Below are positions 43,375 through 52,473 of a stretch of 64,000 bases of DNA, in pieces (position 1 is the first letter of the stretch; each line of letters opens with the position of its first letter). The position numbers were made by a program, and so were the translations under genes. Source of the DNA: Nocardiopsis alborubida (GTDB taxonomy: Bacteria; Actinomycetota; Actinomycetes; Streptosporangiales; Streptosporangiaceae); assembly GCF_012396365.1 (NCBI RefSeq), contig NZ_JAAXPG010000030.1, positions 1 through 64,000 of the forward strand, read 5' to 3'. Below the pieces are notes generated by a model. The model saw nothing but the letters and a program-made list of their open reading frames with translations, had not been told where the DNA came from and did no database searches.

Positions 43375-45972
43375 ATGAGCACACCCCTCCAGACACGGCT
43401 CGACGCGCCCGAGCCGGGGTGGACGATCGAGGCCGACGTCGCGGTCGTCGGCTCGGGCATCGCCGGTCTGAGCACCGCGCTGCGCTACGTCCAGCGCACC
43501 GAGCGCGGCCGGGTCGTGCTGGTCACCAAGGACCGCCTGTCCACCGGCTCCACCGCCTACGCCCAGGGCGGGATCGCCGCCGCCATGGCGCCCGAGGACG
43601 GGCCCGTCGCCCACATGGTCGACACCCACCTGGCCGGGGCGGGCCTGTCCGACCCCCACGCCGTCAACGTCCTGGCCGCCGAGGGCCCCGACGCCCTGCG
43701 CTGGCTCATCGGCCTGGGCGCCGAGTTCGACCTCGCCGAGGACGGCGCCCTGGCCCTCACCCGCGAGGGCGGCCACCGCGCCGACCGCGTCGCGCACGCG
43801 GGCGGCGACGCCACCGGCGCCGAGATCCAGCGCGCGCTCGTGGCCGCCGTCCTGGCCGAGGAGCGGATCGAGGCCGTCGAGCACGCCGTGGCCCTGGACG
43901 CCCTGCGCGACCCCGGCACGGGCGCGGTGTGCGGCGCCACCCTGCACGTCATGGGCGAGGGCGCCCGTGACGGCGTCGGCGCGGTCCTGGCCCCCGCCGT
44001 GGTGCTGGCCACCGGCGGCATGGGACAGGTCTTCGCCGCCACCACCAACCCGCCCGTGTCCACCGGCGACGGCCTCGCCCTGGCGGCCCGGGCCGGAGCG
44101 CGCCTGCGCGACCTGGAGTTCATCCAGTTCCACCCCACCGTGCTCTGGCTCGGCCCCGAGGCGCGCGGGCGCCAGCCCCTGGTCTCCGAGGCCCTGCGCG
44201 GCGAGGGCGCCTACCTGGTGGACGCCGGGGGCAGGCGCATCATGGAGGGCGTCCACGAGCTGGCCGACCTCGCCCCCCGCGACGTGGTGGCCCGCACCAT
44301 CGCCCGCACGATGGCCGAGCAGGGCGTCGACCACGTCTACCTGGAGACCCGCCACTTCGGCCGGGCCACCTGGGAGAGGCGCTTCCCGACCATCCTCGCC
44401 TCCTGCCGCGAGCACGGCATCGACCCGCTCACCCAGCCGGTCCCCGTCGCCCCCGCCGCCCACTACGCGTCCGGCGGCGCCGAGGTCGACATCGACGGCC
44501 GCACCTCGGTCCCCGGGCTGTGGGCCGTCGGCGAGGTCGCCCGCACCGGGGTGCACGGCGCCAACCGGCTCGCCTCCAACTCCCTGCTGGAGGGGCTGGT
44601 CTACGCCGACCGGATCGCCGCCCGCCTGGCGCGCGGCCCCGCCCCCCGGCCCGCGCGGGCCGAGGCCACCGGCACCGTCACACCGCTTCCCGATCCCGCC
44701 ACCGCCGCCCGCGTGCGTACCCTGATGTCACGCCACGCCGGGGTGCTGCGCACCGGCGAGGGACTGGCCGAGCTGACCGCCGAACTCGACGCCCTCGCGC
44801 GTCCCGGCTCCCCGGCCATCCCCGACGTGGCCGCCTGGGAGACCGCCAACCTGCTCACCGCGGCCCGGCTCGTGGCCGCCGCCGCACTGCACAGGACCGA
44901 GAGCAGGGGCGCCCACCAGCGCGCCGACCACCCCGAGCCCGTACCCGGGCTCCGGATCCGACCCGTCGTCGTCCGACTGGAAGGGAACACCATCGTGACC
45001 ACGGATGAGGACTGGACGCCCTCCCTGCCGCCCGCGCTCACCGCCGAACTGGACTCCATCGCCTTCCCCCTCGCCGGTTCCCGCCTCTCGGGGCGCCCGG
45101 ACGCGCGCGCCGAGTTCTCCCTGCCCCACACCGCCCCCTCGCAGTCCCACGTGGACCTGGTCCGCCGCGCCCTGTCCGAGGACCTCACGGCGGGGCCGGG
45201 CATCGACGTCACCACCGTCGCGACCATCCCCGGCGACCAGGTGCGCACCGCGCACGTGGTCGCCCGCGCCGACGGCACCGTCAGCGGCCTCCCGCTCGCC
45301 GAACTCGTCTTCTGGCTGGTCGCCGACGGGGCCCTGGAGGCGCACCGGACCGTGGCCGACGGCGACGCGGTCAAGCGCGGCGACGTCCTGATGACGGTCA
45401 CCGCGCGCACCCGCGACCTGCTCACCGCGGAGCGGACCGCACTCAACTTCCTCACGCACATGTCCGGAATCGCCACCGCCACCCGCGCGTGGGTGGACGC
45501 CGTGGCCGGTACCGGCGCCCGGATCCGGGACAGCCGCAAGACCCGCCCGGGACTGCGCGCGCTGGAGAAGTACGCCGTGCGCTGCGGCGGCGGGGTCAAC
45601 CACCGCTACGGCCTCAGCGACGCCGGACTGGTCAAGGACAACCACGTCGTCGCCGCGGGCGGGGTCGGCGAGGCGGTCCGCGCCATCCGCGCGCGCTTCC
45701 CCGACCTGCCCCTGGAGGTCGAGGTGGACCGGACCGACCAGATCGAGGACGCCATCGCCGCGGGCGCCGAGGAGATCCTGCTCGACAACTTCACCGTCGA
45801 ACGGCTCCGCGAGGCCGTCGCGCTGGTCGCGGGCCGCGCGCGGCTGGAGTCCTCCGGAGGCCTGACCCTGGACGTCGCGGGTGACGTGGCCCGCACCGGG
45901 GTGGACTACCTGGCGGTCGGGGCGCTCACCCACTCCAGCCCGGCGCTGGATATCGCACTTGACCTGTTGTGA
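43375..45972 (+). CDS. nadB-nadC: Continuous L-aspartate oxidase / quinolinate phosphoribosyltransferase frame
   Basis: One 865-residue frame spans both NAD-pathway enzymes. Residues about 15-520 are L-aspartate oxidase: FAD site VVGSGIAGLSTAL, STAYAQGGIAAA, EFIQFHPTV, GVHGANRLASNSLLEG. From about 545 on it is NadC: LTAERTALNFLTHMSGIAT, IRDSRKTRPGLRALEKYA, LVKDNHVVAAGG, LDNFTVERLREAV. No stop separates them. A GTG at 44995 with GGAAGGGA eight bases upstream could start NadC separately, so either a fusion or overlapping in-frame genes is possible. AAGAGAG precedes ATG 43375. nadA is not in the window. Confidence 0.9.
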   Translation: MSTPLQTRLDAPEPGWTIEADVAVVGSGIAGLSTALRYVQRTERGRVVLVTKDRLSTGSTAYAQGGIAAAMAPEDGPVAHMVDTHLAGAGLSDPHAVNVLAAEGPDALRWLIGLGAEFDLAEDGALALTREGGHRADRVAHAGGDATGAEIQRALVAAVLAEERIEAVEHAVALDALRDPGTGAVCGATLHVMGEGARDGVGAVLAPAVVLATGGMGQVFAATTNPPVSTGDGLALAARAGARLRDLEFIQFHPTVLWLGPEARGRQPLVSEALRGEGAYLVDAGGRRIMEGVHELADLAPRDVVARTIARTMAEQGVDHVYLETRHFGRATWERRFPTILASCREHGIDPLTQPVPVAPAAHYASGGAEVDIDGRTSVPGLWAVGEVARTGVHGANRLASNSLLEGLVYADRIAARLARGPAPRPARAEATGTVTPLPDPATAARVRTLMSRHAGVLRTGEGLAELTAELDALARPGSPAIPDVAAWETANLLTAARLVAAAALHRTESRGAHQRADHPEPVPGLRIRPVVVRLEGNTIVTTDEDWTPSLPPALTAELDSIAFPLAGSRLSGRPDARAEFSLPHTAPSQSHVDLVRRALSEDLTAGPGIDVTTVATIPGDQVRTAHVVARADGTVSGLPLAELVFWLVADGALEAHRTVADGDAVKRGDVLMTVTARTRDLLTAERTALNFLTHMSGIATATRAWVDAVAGTGARIRDSRKTRPGLRALEKYAVRCGGGVNHRYGLSDAGLVKDNHVVAAGGVGEAVRAIRARFPDLPLEVEVDRTDQIEDAIAAGAEEILLDNFTVERLREAVALVAGRARLESSGGLTLDVAGDVARTGVDYLAVGALTHSSPALDIALDLL

Positions 45973-46036
45973 GCGGCCCGGGTGGTGGAAGATTCCTTGA
46001 GAACACACCACTTCGACCACAGATGAGGCCCCCAGC

Positions 46037-46819
46037 ATGCTGCTCGCGATCGACGTCGGCAACTCCGAGACGGTCTTCGGTCTCTTCGCATCCGACGACC
46101 TTCTCGAACACTGGAGGGTGGGAACCGACACCAGGCGCACGGCCGACGAGTGGGCCGTGGTCCTGCGGGGGCTCGTCGACGGCAGCAGCCTGGGCCGCCC
46201 CGAGGACATCGACGGGATCGCCATGTGCTGCTCGGTCCCGTCGGTGCAGCACGAGATGCGGGACATGTTCCGCCGCCACTTCGGGGACGTCCCGGCCGTG
46301 ATCGTCGAGCCCGGCGTCAAGACCGGGGTGCCGATCCGGATGGACAACCCCAAGGAGGTGGGCAGCGACCGGATCATCAACGCGCTGGCCGCCAACCACC
46401 TCTACGGCGGCCCCGCGGTGGTGGTGGACTTCGGGACCGCGACGACCTTCGACGCGGTCAGCGCCCGCGGGGAGTACGTGGGCGGAGCCATCGCCCCGGG
46501 CATCGACATCTCCGTGGACGCCCTGTCCCGGCGCGGCGCCCAGCTGCACATGGTGGAGATCGTCAAGCCGCGCTCGGCCATCGCCAAGAACACCACCGAG
46601 GCGTTGCGCTCGGGCATCGTGTTCGGGTTCGCGGGCCAGGTGGACGGGATCGTGGACCGCATGGTCGCCGAGCTCACCGACGCGCCCGACGACGTGACCG
46701 TGGTGGCCACCGGGGGGCTCGCCTCCATCGTGGTGGCCGAGTGCGAGACGGTCGACCTGCACGAGCCGTGGCTGACCCTCATCGGCCTGCGCCTGGTCTA
46801 CGAGCGCAACGTCGGCTGA
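46037..46819 (+). CDS. coaX: Type III pantothenate kinase
   Basis: A 260-residue ASKHA-fold kinase phosphorylating pantothenate, first step from pantothenate to CoA. Motifs: MLLAIDVGNSETVFG (phosphate loop), NPKEVGSDRIINA, VVDFGTATTFDAVS, GGAIAPGIDIS. It lies 64 bases after nadC, close to panC, grouping pantothenate and NAD synthesis. Full family length. Confidence 0.95.
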   Translation: MLLAIDVGNSETVFGLFASDDLLEHWRVGTDTRRTADEWAVVLRGLVDGSSLGRPEDIDGIAMCCSVPSVQHEMRDMFRRHFGDVPAVIVEPGVKTGVPIRMDNPKEVGSDRIINALAANHLYGGPAVVVDFGTATTFDAVSARGEYVGGAIAPGIDISVDALSRRGAQLHMVEIVKPRSAIAKNTTEALRSGIVFGFAGQVDGIVDRMVAELTDAPDDVTVVATGGLASIVVAECETVDLHEPWLTLIGLRLVYERNVG

Positions 46820-46883
46820 TCCGGCCCCGGGGCGGGGGGGAGCGGGAGGAGGCCCTTGCGCCCCGGCTGGTTCGGTCCTGGGC

Positions 46884-46961
46884 GTGCCGCTGCACGCGCA
46901 GCAGGGGGAGCACCTCGGCGAGGTGGTCGAAGTCGCGGTCGCGGTGCACGAGGACCGCGTC
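46884..46961 (-). pseudogene. PIN-domain (VapC-like) C-terminal remnant
   Basis: On the minus strand DAVLVHRDRDFDHLAEVLPL strongly resembles the last conserved part of PIN ribonuclease toxins (D-A-V-L-x-H-x-D-x-D-F). Only about 26 residues remain; upstream is the unrelated CDF transporter end and no antitoxin is present. It is best read as a decayed toxin fragment, and the match is short. Confidence 0.5.
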
Positions 46962-47985
46962 AGTTCGCCTCCGTGGTGGTGCGGCGGACGGCCCCGGCCG
47001 CCGCACCACCCCCGGTTCGGCCCGAGGAGACGGTGCCGGGGGACGCCCCGGGAGAGGCCCCGCTCCGGAACAGGTCCGGCTCGATGTAGACCAGCGTGGC
47101 GATGGGCACCGCCGTCCGGATGCGCTCCTCGGCCTCGTCGATCGCCCGCGTGATCCGGCCCGCGTCGTCGTGCGCGTCCACGGCCACCTTGGCGGCCACC
47201 AGCAGCTCCTCGGGGCCCACGTGCTGGGTGCGCATGTGGATCAGGCGGTCGATGTCCTCGACCGACTCGATGGCCCGGCGGATGGCCCGCACGTTCTCGC
47301 TCGTGGCGGACTCGCCGATGAGCAGGCTCTTGACCTCGACGGCCAGCACGATCGCGATGGCCACCAGCAGAAGGCCGATGGCGGCGGTGCCCAGGCCGTC
47401 CCACAGGCCGTTGCCCGTGATCAGGGTCAGGCTGACGCCGACCAGGGCGAACACCAGGCCCAGCAGCGCGCCCGCGTCCTCCAGCAGGATCACCGGCAGT
47501 TCGGGGGCCTTGGAGCGGCGGACGAACTGCACCCAGGTCGCCTTGCCCCGGACCGCGTTGGACTCCTTGACCGCCGTGCGCATGGCGAACGACTCCAGGA
47601 CGAGCGCCACCAGCAGCACGGCCACGGGGACCCACTGCCAGGACGTGATCGGCTCGGGGTGGGAGATCTTGTGCCAGGCCTCGTAGAGCGCGAACAGGCC
47701 GCCCAGGCTGAACAGCACGATCGCCACCATGAACGCGTACACGTAGCGCTCGCGGCCGTAGCCGAAGGGGTGCTCCTCGGTGGCCCCCCGGCGGGCCCGT
47801 TTGCCGCCGATGAGAAGCAGCGCCTGGTTGCTGGAGTCGGCGACCGAGTGGATGGACTCGGCCATCATCGACGACGAGCCGGTCAGGAGGTAGGCCACGA
47901 ACTTCGTCGCGGCGATTCCCAGATTCGCGCACAGCGCCGTGACGACGGCTCTCGTGCTTCCCTCAACACTCACCAGTGGGTCCAT
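46960..47985 (-). CDS. Cation diffusion facilitator transporter
   Basis: A 341-residue CDF-family metal exporter. About six membrane segments; metal-site motifs MMAESIHSVADSSNQ (helix II, HxxxD) and VILLEDAGALLG (helix V, with Asp-Ala-Gly). The C-terminal domain contains IRRAIESVEDI and HMRTQHVGPEELLV as in ZT_dimer. The last 30 residues are low complexity. ATG 47985 (MDPLVSVEGS) was preferred; an upstream ATG at 48036 adds unrelated residues. It is divergent from lysS. Metal is not inferable. Confidence 0.88.
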   Translation of the reverse strand: MDPLVSVEGSTRAVVTALCANLGIAATKFVAYLLTGSSSMMAESIHSVADSSNQALLLIGGKRARRGATEEHPFGYGRERYVYAFMVAIVLFSLGGLFALYEAWHKISHPEPITSWQWVPVAVLLVALVLESFAMRTAVKESNAVRGKATWVQFVRRSKAPELPVILLEDAGALLGLVFALVGVSLTLITGNGLWDGLGTAAIGLLLVAIAIVLAVEVKSLLIGESATSENVRAIRRAIESVEDIDRLIHMRTQHVGPEELLVAAKVAVDAHDDAGRITRAIDEAEERIRTAVPIATLVYIEPDLFRSGASPGASPGTVSSGRTGGGAAAGAVRRTTTEAN

Positions 47986-48167
47986 CTCTCGGTAGGTACT
48001 GTTCTCGGCTGCGAAGCGCGGGGCAGGGCAGCGCAATACTAGTGATCCGTGCCACGTCGGCGCCCGCCGCGCCTCTTCCCGGGCGGGCCGCGACCGACGG
48101 CGCGGGCCGCCCGCCCGCGGACGCCGACCGGTCGGGCCGGACCGCGGTCGCCGGTAGGATCGTGCGC

Positions 48168-49670
48168 GTGAATGACGCGCACGACGACACCTACGACGAC
48201 CTGCCCGAACAGATGCGGGTCCGGCGCCAGAAGCTGGACCGGCTGCGGGAGGAGGGCACCGACCCCTTCCCCGTGACCTTCCCGCGGTCCACGTCGATCG
48301 GGGCCGTGCGCGACAAACACCAGGGACTGGAACCGGACACCCGCACGGGTGCGGAGGTCTCCGTCGCCGGACGCGTCATGCTCTACCGCACCGGCGGCAA
48401 GCTGTGCTTCGCCACCCTGCGCGACGAGACCGGCGACATCCAGATCATGCTGTCCCTGGACCAGGTGGGCCAGGAGCGCCTGGACGCCTGGAAGGCCGAC
48501 GTCGACCTCGGCGACCACGTGGGCGTGGAGGGCGAGGTCATCACCTCCCGCCGCGGCGAGCTGTCGATCCTGGTGACCGGTTGGACGCTGACCGCCAAGT
48601 GCCTGCGTCCGCTCCCGGAGAAGCACAAGGGCCTGACCGACCCCGAGGCCCGGGTGCGCCAGCGCTACGTCGACCTCATCGTCAACCCCGAGTCCCAGCA
48701 GATGGTGCGCCGCCGCTCGGCCGCCATCCGCGCGATCCGGGAGGGGCTCGCCTCCCGCGACTTCGTCGAGGTCGAGACGCCCATGCTGATGCGGGTGCAC
48801 GGCGGCGCCACGGCGCGCCCGTTCACCACCCACATCAACGCCTACGACATGGACCTGTACCTGCGCATCGCCCCCGAGCTGTCCCTCAAGCGGCTGGTCG
48901 TGGGCGGCCTGGAGAAGGTCTTCGAGGTCAACCGGAACTTCCGCAACGAGGGCGCGGACTCCACGCACAACCCCGAGTTCACGATGCTGGAGTTCTACCA
49001 GGCCTACGCCGACTACAACGTCATGGCCGACCTGACCCGCGAGCTCATCCAGGAGGCGGCGCGCGCCGTGTTCGGCTCGACGGTGGTCGAGCGGGACGGG
49101 CGGACCTACGACCTGGGCGGGGAGTGGCCGCAGGTCACCCTGTACGGGGCGGTGTCCGAGGCGCTGGGCGCCGGGGTCGACCCGCGCACGCCGATCGACG
49201 AGGTCCGCCGCCTGGCCGACTCCAGGGGAGTGGAGTACGACCCCTCCTGGGGGCAGGGCAAGCTCGTCGAGCACCTCTTCGAGGAGCTGGTGGAGCACAC
49301 GCTCGTCCAGCCCACCTTCGTGCGCGACTTCCCGGTGGAGACCAGCCCGCTCACCCGGCAGCACCGCGAGGACCCGCTGCTCACCGAGAAGTGGGACCTC
49401 ATCGGGTTCGGCATGGAGATGGGCACGGGCTACTCGGAGCTGGTCGACCCGGTCGAGCAGCGCGAGCGCCTCACCCGGCAGTCGCTGATGGCCGCGGAGG
49501 GCGACCCCGAGGCGATGCAGCTGGACGAGGACTTCCTGCGGGCCCTGGAGTACGGAATGCCGCCGACCGGCGGTGTGGGCGTCGGTATCGACCGCCTGCT
49601 CATGGCCTTCACCGGAAAGAACATCCGGGAAACTGTCCTTTTCCCGCTCGTGAAGCCTTCCGGGGATTGA
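48168..49670 (+). CDS. lysS: Lysyl-tRNA synthetase, class II
   Basis: A 500-residue class II enzyme. An N-terminal OB-fold tRNA-binding domain (AGRVMLYRTGGKLCFATLRD) precedes the catalytic core: motif 1 region SRDFVEVETPMLM, motif 2 FRNEGADSTHNPEFTMLE, motif 3 GVGVGIDRLLM. TAGGAT (48155-48160) ends seven bases before GTG 48168, suggesting a leaderless mRNA; a GTG at 48162 is in frame but too close to that element. Confidence 0.95.
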   Translation: MNDAHDDTYDDLPEQMRVRRQKLDRLREEGTDPFPVTFPRSTSIGAVRDKHQGLEPDTRTGAEVSVAGRVMLYRTGGKLCFATLRDETGDIQIMLSLDQVGQERLDAWKADVDLGDHVGVEGEVITSRRGELSILVTGWTLTAKCLRPLPEKHKGLTDPEARVRQRYVDLIVNPESQQMVRRRSAAIRAIREGLASRDFVEVETPMLMRVHGGATARPFTTHINAYDMDLYLRIAPELSLKRLVVGGLEKVFEVNRNFRNEGADSTHNPEFTMLEFYQAYADYNVMADLTRELIQEAARAVFGSTVVERDGRTYDLGGEWPQVTLYGAVSEALGAGVDPRTPIDEVRRLADSRGVEYDPSWGQGKLVEHLFEELVEHTLVQPTFVRDFPVETSPLTRQHREDPLLTEKWDLIGFGMEMGTGYSELVDPVEQRERLTRQSLMAAEGDPEAMQLDEDFLRALEYGMPPTGGVGVGIDRLLMAFTGKNIRETVLFPLVKPSGD

Positions 49671-49922
49671 GCCGGAGCACCATGAGCCCGGATTTACCGG
49701 GGATATAACGGCGTCGGTCGGATGACCGAAAGGTGGAGCGGGGTCGTCGCGCACGCGGTGTGGCGGCCCCGTCCCCTCCCTCGGGACAGGGGCGGCACCA
49801 CGGGTTCCGTCCTCCCGGCCGGACAGGCCGGGCGAACCGGCGGCCACGGGCGCGTGTCCCACCGGACAGTTCCGAAGTTTTTTGCCGACCGAGGCGGGGA
49901 GAAGTCGACCACTCTCCGCTCA

Positions 49923-50049
49923 ACATTGTTTACGCAGGTCAATGTAGTCAGCGTATTTTCCCTTCCATTACTTTGTCACGGAAGGGCTCGCCATAACTAC
50001 ACATGGTGATTTATCGGGTCTTGACGGTACCATCTCTGCGGCCTAGCGT
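49923..50049 (+). promoter_or_regulatory. Promoter and inverted repeats upstream of the HTH gene
   Basis: TTGACG (50021-50026), a 17-base spacer and TAGCGT (50044-50049) form a near-ideal HrdB-type promoter. Upstream lie ACATTG-N11-CAATGT (49923-49945) and CCCTTCC-N13-GGAAGGG (49960-49986), in a stretch clearly richer in A/T than the surroundings. The predicted transcript start is about 320 bases before the HTH gene; no coding region was supported in that leader or in 49671-49922. Confidence 0.65.
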
Positions 50050-50374
50050 GCTGTGAGCGGGTCGAGACCCGTGGAGTTTGCCGAAGTGGATCGAGAACGA
50101 CGGTAAGCGGGGAGAGGGGCCGCCGGACGCGGCCCGCGCCCCCCGCGCGCATGTGCGCCCTCGGTGGAGTCTGTCCGTCCCAGCCTCCAGCGAACCGGCC
50201 CCTGCGACGTCCGTGCGCCCGCCCCCAGTCCCTGTGCCAGAGGGATACGTGGGGGACAGCGGTGCGCCCGGGGGTGTCCGTCGCGCCGGAGCAGGGGGAG
50301 ACCCGTGTCCGGCGCGCTCGCGTCCACCAGGTGACGAGTCGATGTTCCGCACTCACATGATGAGGGAGGACGGA

Positions 50375-50698
50375 GTGGAACAGGCCACACTCGTACGACG
50401 TACCGCTGATGACGAGGGCACCCTTCAGACGAGGGAGCGCCGGGAGAACGTGGTCCCCTTGCAGGCCCGCCCGCGCGAGACGGCTGTGAGCAGCCCCTAC
50501 GCGCCGGTGGAACTGAACCACGAGGAGCTCGAACTGCTCGCCGAGATCGCCACCGGAGTCACCACGGAGGTGGCGGCCCGGCACCTCGAACTCAGCGCGC
50601 GCACCCTGCGCCGCCGTATCCGCAACATCTGCGACGTGCTCGGCGTGAACACACCCATCGAGGCGGTCGTCTGGGCCGCGCGGCGCCAGCTCATCTGA
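50375..50698 (+). CDS. Small LuxR-type HTH DNA-binding protein
   Basis: A 107-residue protein whose C-terminal half is a LuxR-like helix-turn-helix: LNHEELELLAEIATGVTTEV, ARHLELSARTLRRRIRNICD, VLGVNTPIEAVVWAARR. There is no receiver or ligand domain; the first 45 residues are polar and basic. GTG 50375 follows GAGGGAGGA and is preferred over ATG 50342. Two tandem hairpins end the transcript. Confidence 0.82.
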   Translation: MEQATLVRRTADDEGTLQTRERRENVVPLQARPRETAVSSPYAPVELNHEELELLAEIATGVTTEVAARHLELSARTLRRRIRNICDVLGVNTPIEAVVWAARRQLI

Positions 50699-50751
50699 GC
50701 CGTCCGCGGAACGGAGCCGCGGTCGCGCGGCGCGGGCGTCCTCCGGAGAAG

Positions 50752-50826
50752 GCGCCCACCGGAGAAAGAGCGATCCGGTGGGCGCGGCACCCACCACGGC
50801 ACCCACCGGAACACCGGTGGGTGCCG
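50752..50826 (+). terminator. Tandem terminator hairpins
   Basis: First hairpin GCGCCCACCGG/CCGGTGGGCGC (50752-50785), second CGGCACCCACCGG/CCGGTGGGTGCCG (50797-50826). Both are perfect. Confidence 0.82.
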
Positions 50827-50887
50827 ACGCGTTTTCGGACCGCGCGCGTCCGCCGGACGCGGGGTCCGGGCGTAGTCTGGTCCGGCT

Positions 50888-51511
50888 ATGCCCGTTCGCC
50901 ATGTTCACGTGCGCCGCGCCAGGACGCGCGACGTCGCCGCCGTCCGACGCCTCGTCGACACCTACACCGTCGACCGGCGCGTGCTCTCCAAGAGCACCGT
51001 CAACCTCTACGAGGACGTCCAGGAGTTCTGGGTGGCCGAGGCCGAGGTGGCACCCGACTCCCCGGACCCCGCCTCCCCGTCCGCCGCGCCCCCGCCCGGC
51101 GTCCCCGCGCCCGGAGCGGACCGCGCCGAGCCCCCCGCCGCCGGGACCGAGTACCGCGTGGTGGGCTGCGGCGCTCTGCACGTGCTCTGGGAGGACCTGG
51201 CGGAGGTGCGCACCGTCGCCGTCGACCCCGCCCTGCGCGGGTTCGGCGTCGGCCACCGGATCGTGTCCGCGCTGCTCGACACCGCTCGGGAGTTGGGCGT
51301 GCGCCGTGTGTTCTGCCTGACATTCGAGACCGGTTTCTTCGCCAAACACGGCTTTGCCCGCATCCAGGGCACACCCGTCTCCTCCCGCGTGTACGAGGAA
51401 CTCCTGCGTTCCTATGACGAGGGCGTCGCCGAATTTCTCGACTTGGAGCGGGTTAAGCCCAACACCCTTGGGAACACCCGCATGCTTGTGCACCTCGACG
51501 CGGCAACGTGA
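50888..51511 (+). CDS. Amino-acid N-acetyltransferase (GNAT)
   Basis: A 207-residue GNAT protein resembling the short N-acetylglutamate synthases of actinobacteria: VHVRRARTRDVAAVRRLVD, acetyl-CoA loop TVAVDPALRGFGVGHRIV, and FFAKHGFARI. It probably starts arginine synthesis, but the substrate is inferred. A Pro/Ala-rich insertion of about 40 residues (near 55-95) interrupts the domain between strands, unlike typical members. TAGTCT (50873-50878) lies nine bases before the ATG, suggesting a leaderless or near-leaderless start. Confidence 0.8.
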   Translation: MPVRHVHVRRARTRDVAAVRRLVDTYTVDRRVLSKSTVNLYEDVQEFWVAEAEVAPDSPDPASPSAAPPPGVPAPGADRAEPPAAGTEYRVVGCGALHVLWEDLAEVRTVAVDPALRGFGVGHRIVSALLDTARELGVRRVFCLTFETGFFAKHGFARIQGTPVSSRVYEELLRSYDEGVAEFLDLERVKPNTLGNTRMLVHLDAAT

Positions 51512-51724
51512 ACCGCCCGGACCTAAAGGTTTTCGCGCTCACTCGGGACCAAGTTCCCCATACGGGCCGCAGCCGGGCCAACACCGCGTCCTCCCCGCGT
51601 CCGCGCAGCTTATGCACAACCGGATGGCGGGGCCGGGGAAGGGGGCGGGTAATGTGTACCCCGGGGGTAGAGTCCCGACCACACGTTGAAGGAAGTTCCG
51701 CGGAGCGGTGGCGAAGGGTCGGGA

Positions 51725-51841
51725 TTTGACACCGGTGGGCACGGTGTTCCCCCGCGGACACACCAGGACGCCGAACGCACGGTCGGACATTGACCCCTCA
51801 TCGGGTTTGCCGGAGGTGTCTCGGGTACGTCCGGTGTCAAA
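51725..51841 (+). ncRNA. Possible structured RNA (three-stem layout)
   Basis: TTTGACACCGG (51725-51735) is perfectly complementary to CCGGTGTCAAA (51831-51841), 95 bases apart. Between them GGTGT/ACACC (51743-51764) and GACA...TGTC with inner ACCC/GGGT (51786-51820) can each form hairpins. The set would make a closed multi-branch RNA 135 bases before the small membrane protein gene at 51976. No known riboswitch motif was recognised. The rest of the 464-base gap (51512-51975) shows no gene. The call is tentative. Confidence 0.3.
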
Positions 51842-51975
51842 CCGGGGGCAAACGATGTCTATGATGTCCGGTATGCGTTTGCCCGGGTGCCTGGCGAGCC
51901 ATCCCCCAGGAGCAGCCGACACGGAGTCGGGTATTTGCTGCAATAAGTAACAACCAGGAAGGGTGGACGGCTTCG

Positions 51976-52257
51976 ATGGGGAACTTTTTGTCGTCGGTGC
52001 TTCCCCCTGGACTGATCGACGTATTGTCGGCGCTCATCCCACCGGTGGTCGTCGGTGCCGTCTTCTGCACCTTCGTCGTCCAGCTGCTGCGCAAGGAGAT
52101 GGCGCCCCGCCGGATGGACGGAAGCCTGGTCAGCAAGGACGGGGCCGCCGAGGGTGCGGGTGAGGTCAGGGAGGGTTCCGGGACCGCAGAGCCGGGTGCC
52201 GCGAACACGACGCCGATTGTCCAGGGTGGGGAACGCACCGAATCCGACGGTCGTTGA
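51976..52257 (+). CDS. Small membrane-associated hypothetical protein
   Basis: A 93-residue protein with one hydrophobic helix (VLSALIPPVVVGAVFCTFVV, about residues 16-35) then a charged Gly/Glu-rich tail. GAAGGGTGGA precedes ATG 51976. A small gene is often found before lsr2 in related genomes, but this family is not recognised. Confidence 0.6.
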   Translation: MGNFLSSVLPPGLIDVLSALIPPVVVGAVFCTFVVQLLRKEMAPRRMDGSLVSKDGAAEGAGEVREGSGTAEPGAANTTPIVQGGERTESDGR

Positions 52258-52399
52258 TACGGTACTCGACCGATCACGCGCCCTCCGGGGTGCGGCGAAC
52301 CGGCCACGCGCGTGCGCGGGCCATCTCGCCGATCCCGCGCGCCTGCGGCGACCCCCGAAACCCGAGACGGTGTCCGGGTGATTTCAGGCACGCCGGGAA

Positions 52400-52428
52400 T
52401 TGTCTTCCGCGTTCTCGCGAGATAGCTT
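52400..52428 (+). promoter_or_regulatory. lsr2 promoter
   Basis: TTGTCT (52400-52405), a 17-base spacer and TAGCTT (52423-52428) match the main actinobacterial promoter consensus. The palindrome TCTCGCGAGA (52413-52422) fills the spacer next to the -10, a possible operator. Confidence 0.65.
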
Positions 52429-52473
52429 TACATTCAGGTGTGGAGACACCGCTCTTCTGAAAGGTTTGATTCC

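Noticed and set aside
50151..50360. A 69-codon frame in the leader of the HTH gene
   Set aside because: No ribosome-binding site and no recognisable product; the region is better explained as untranslated leader.
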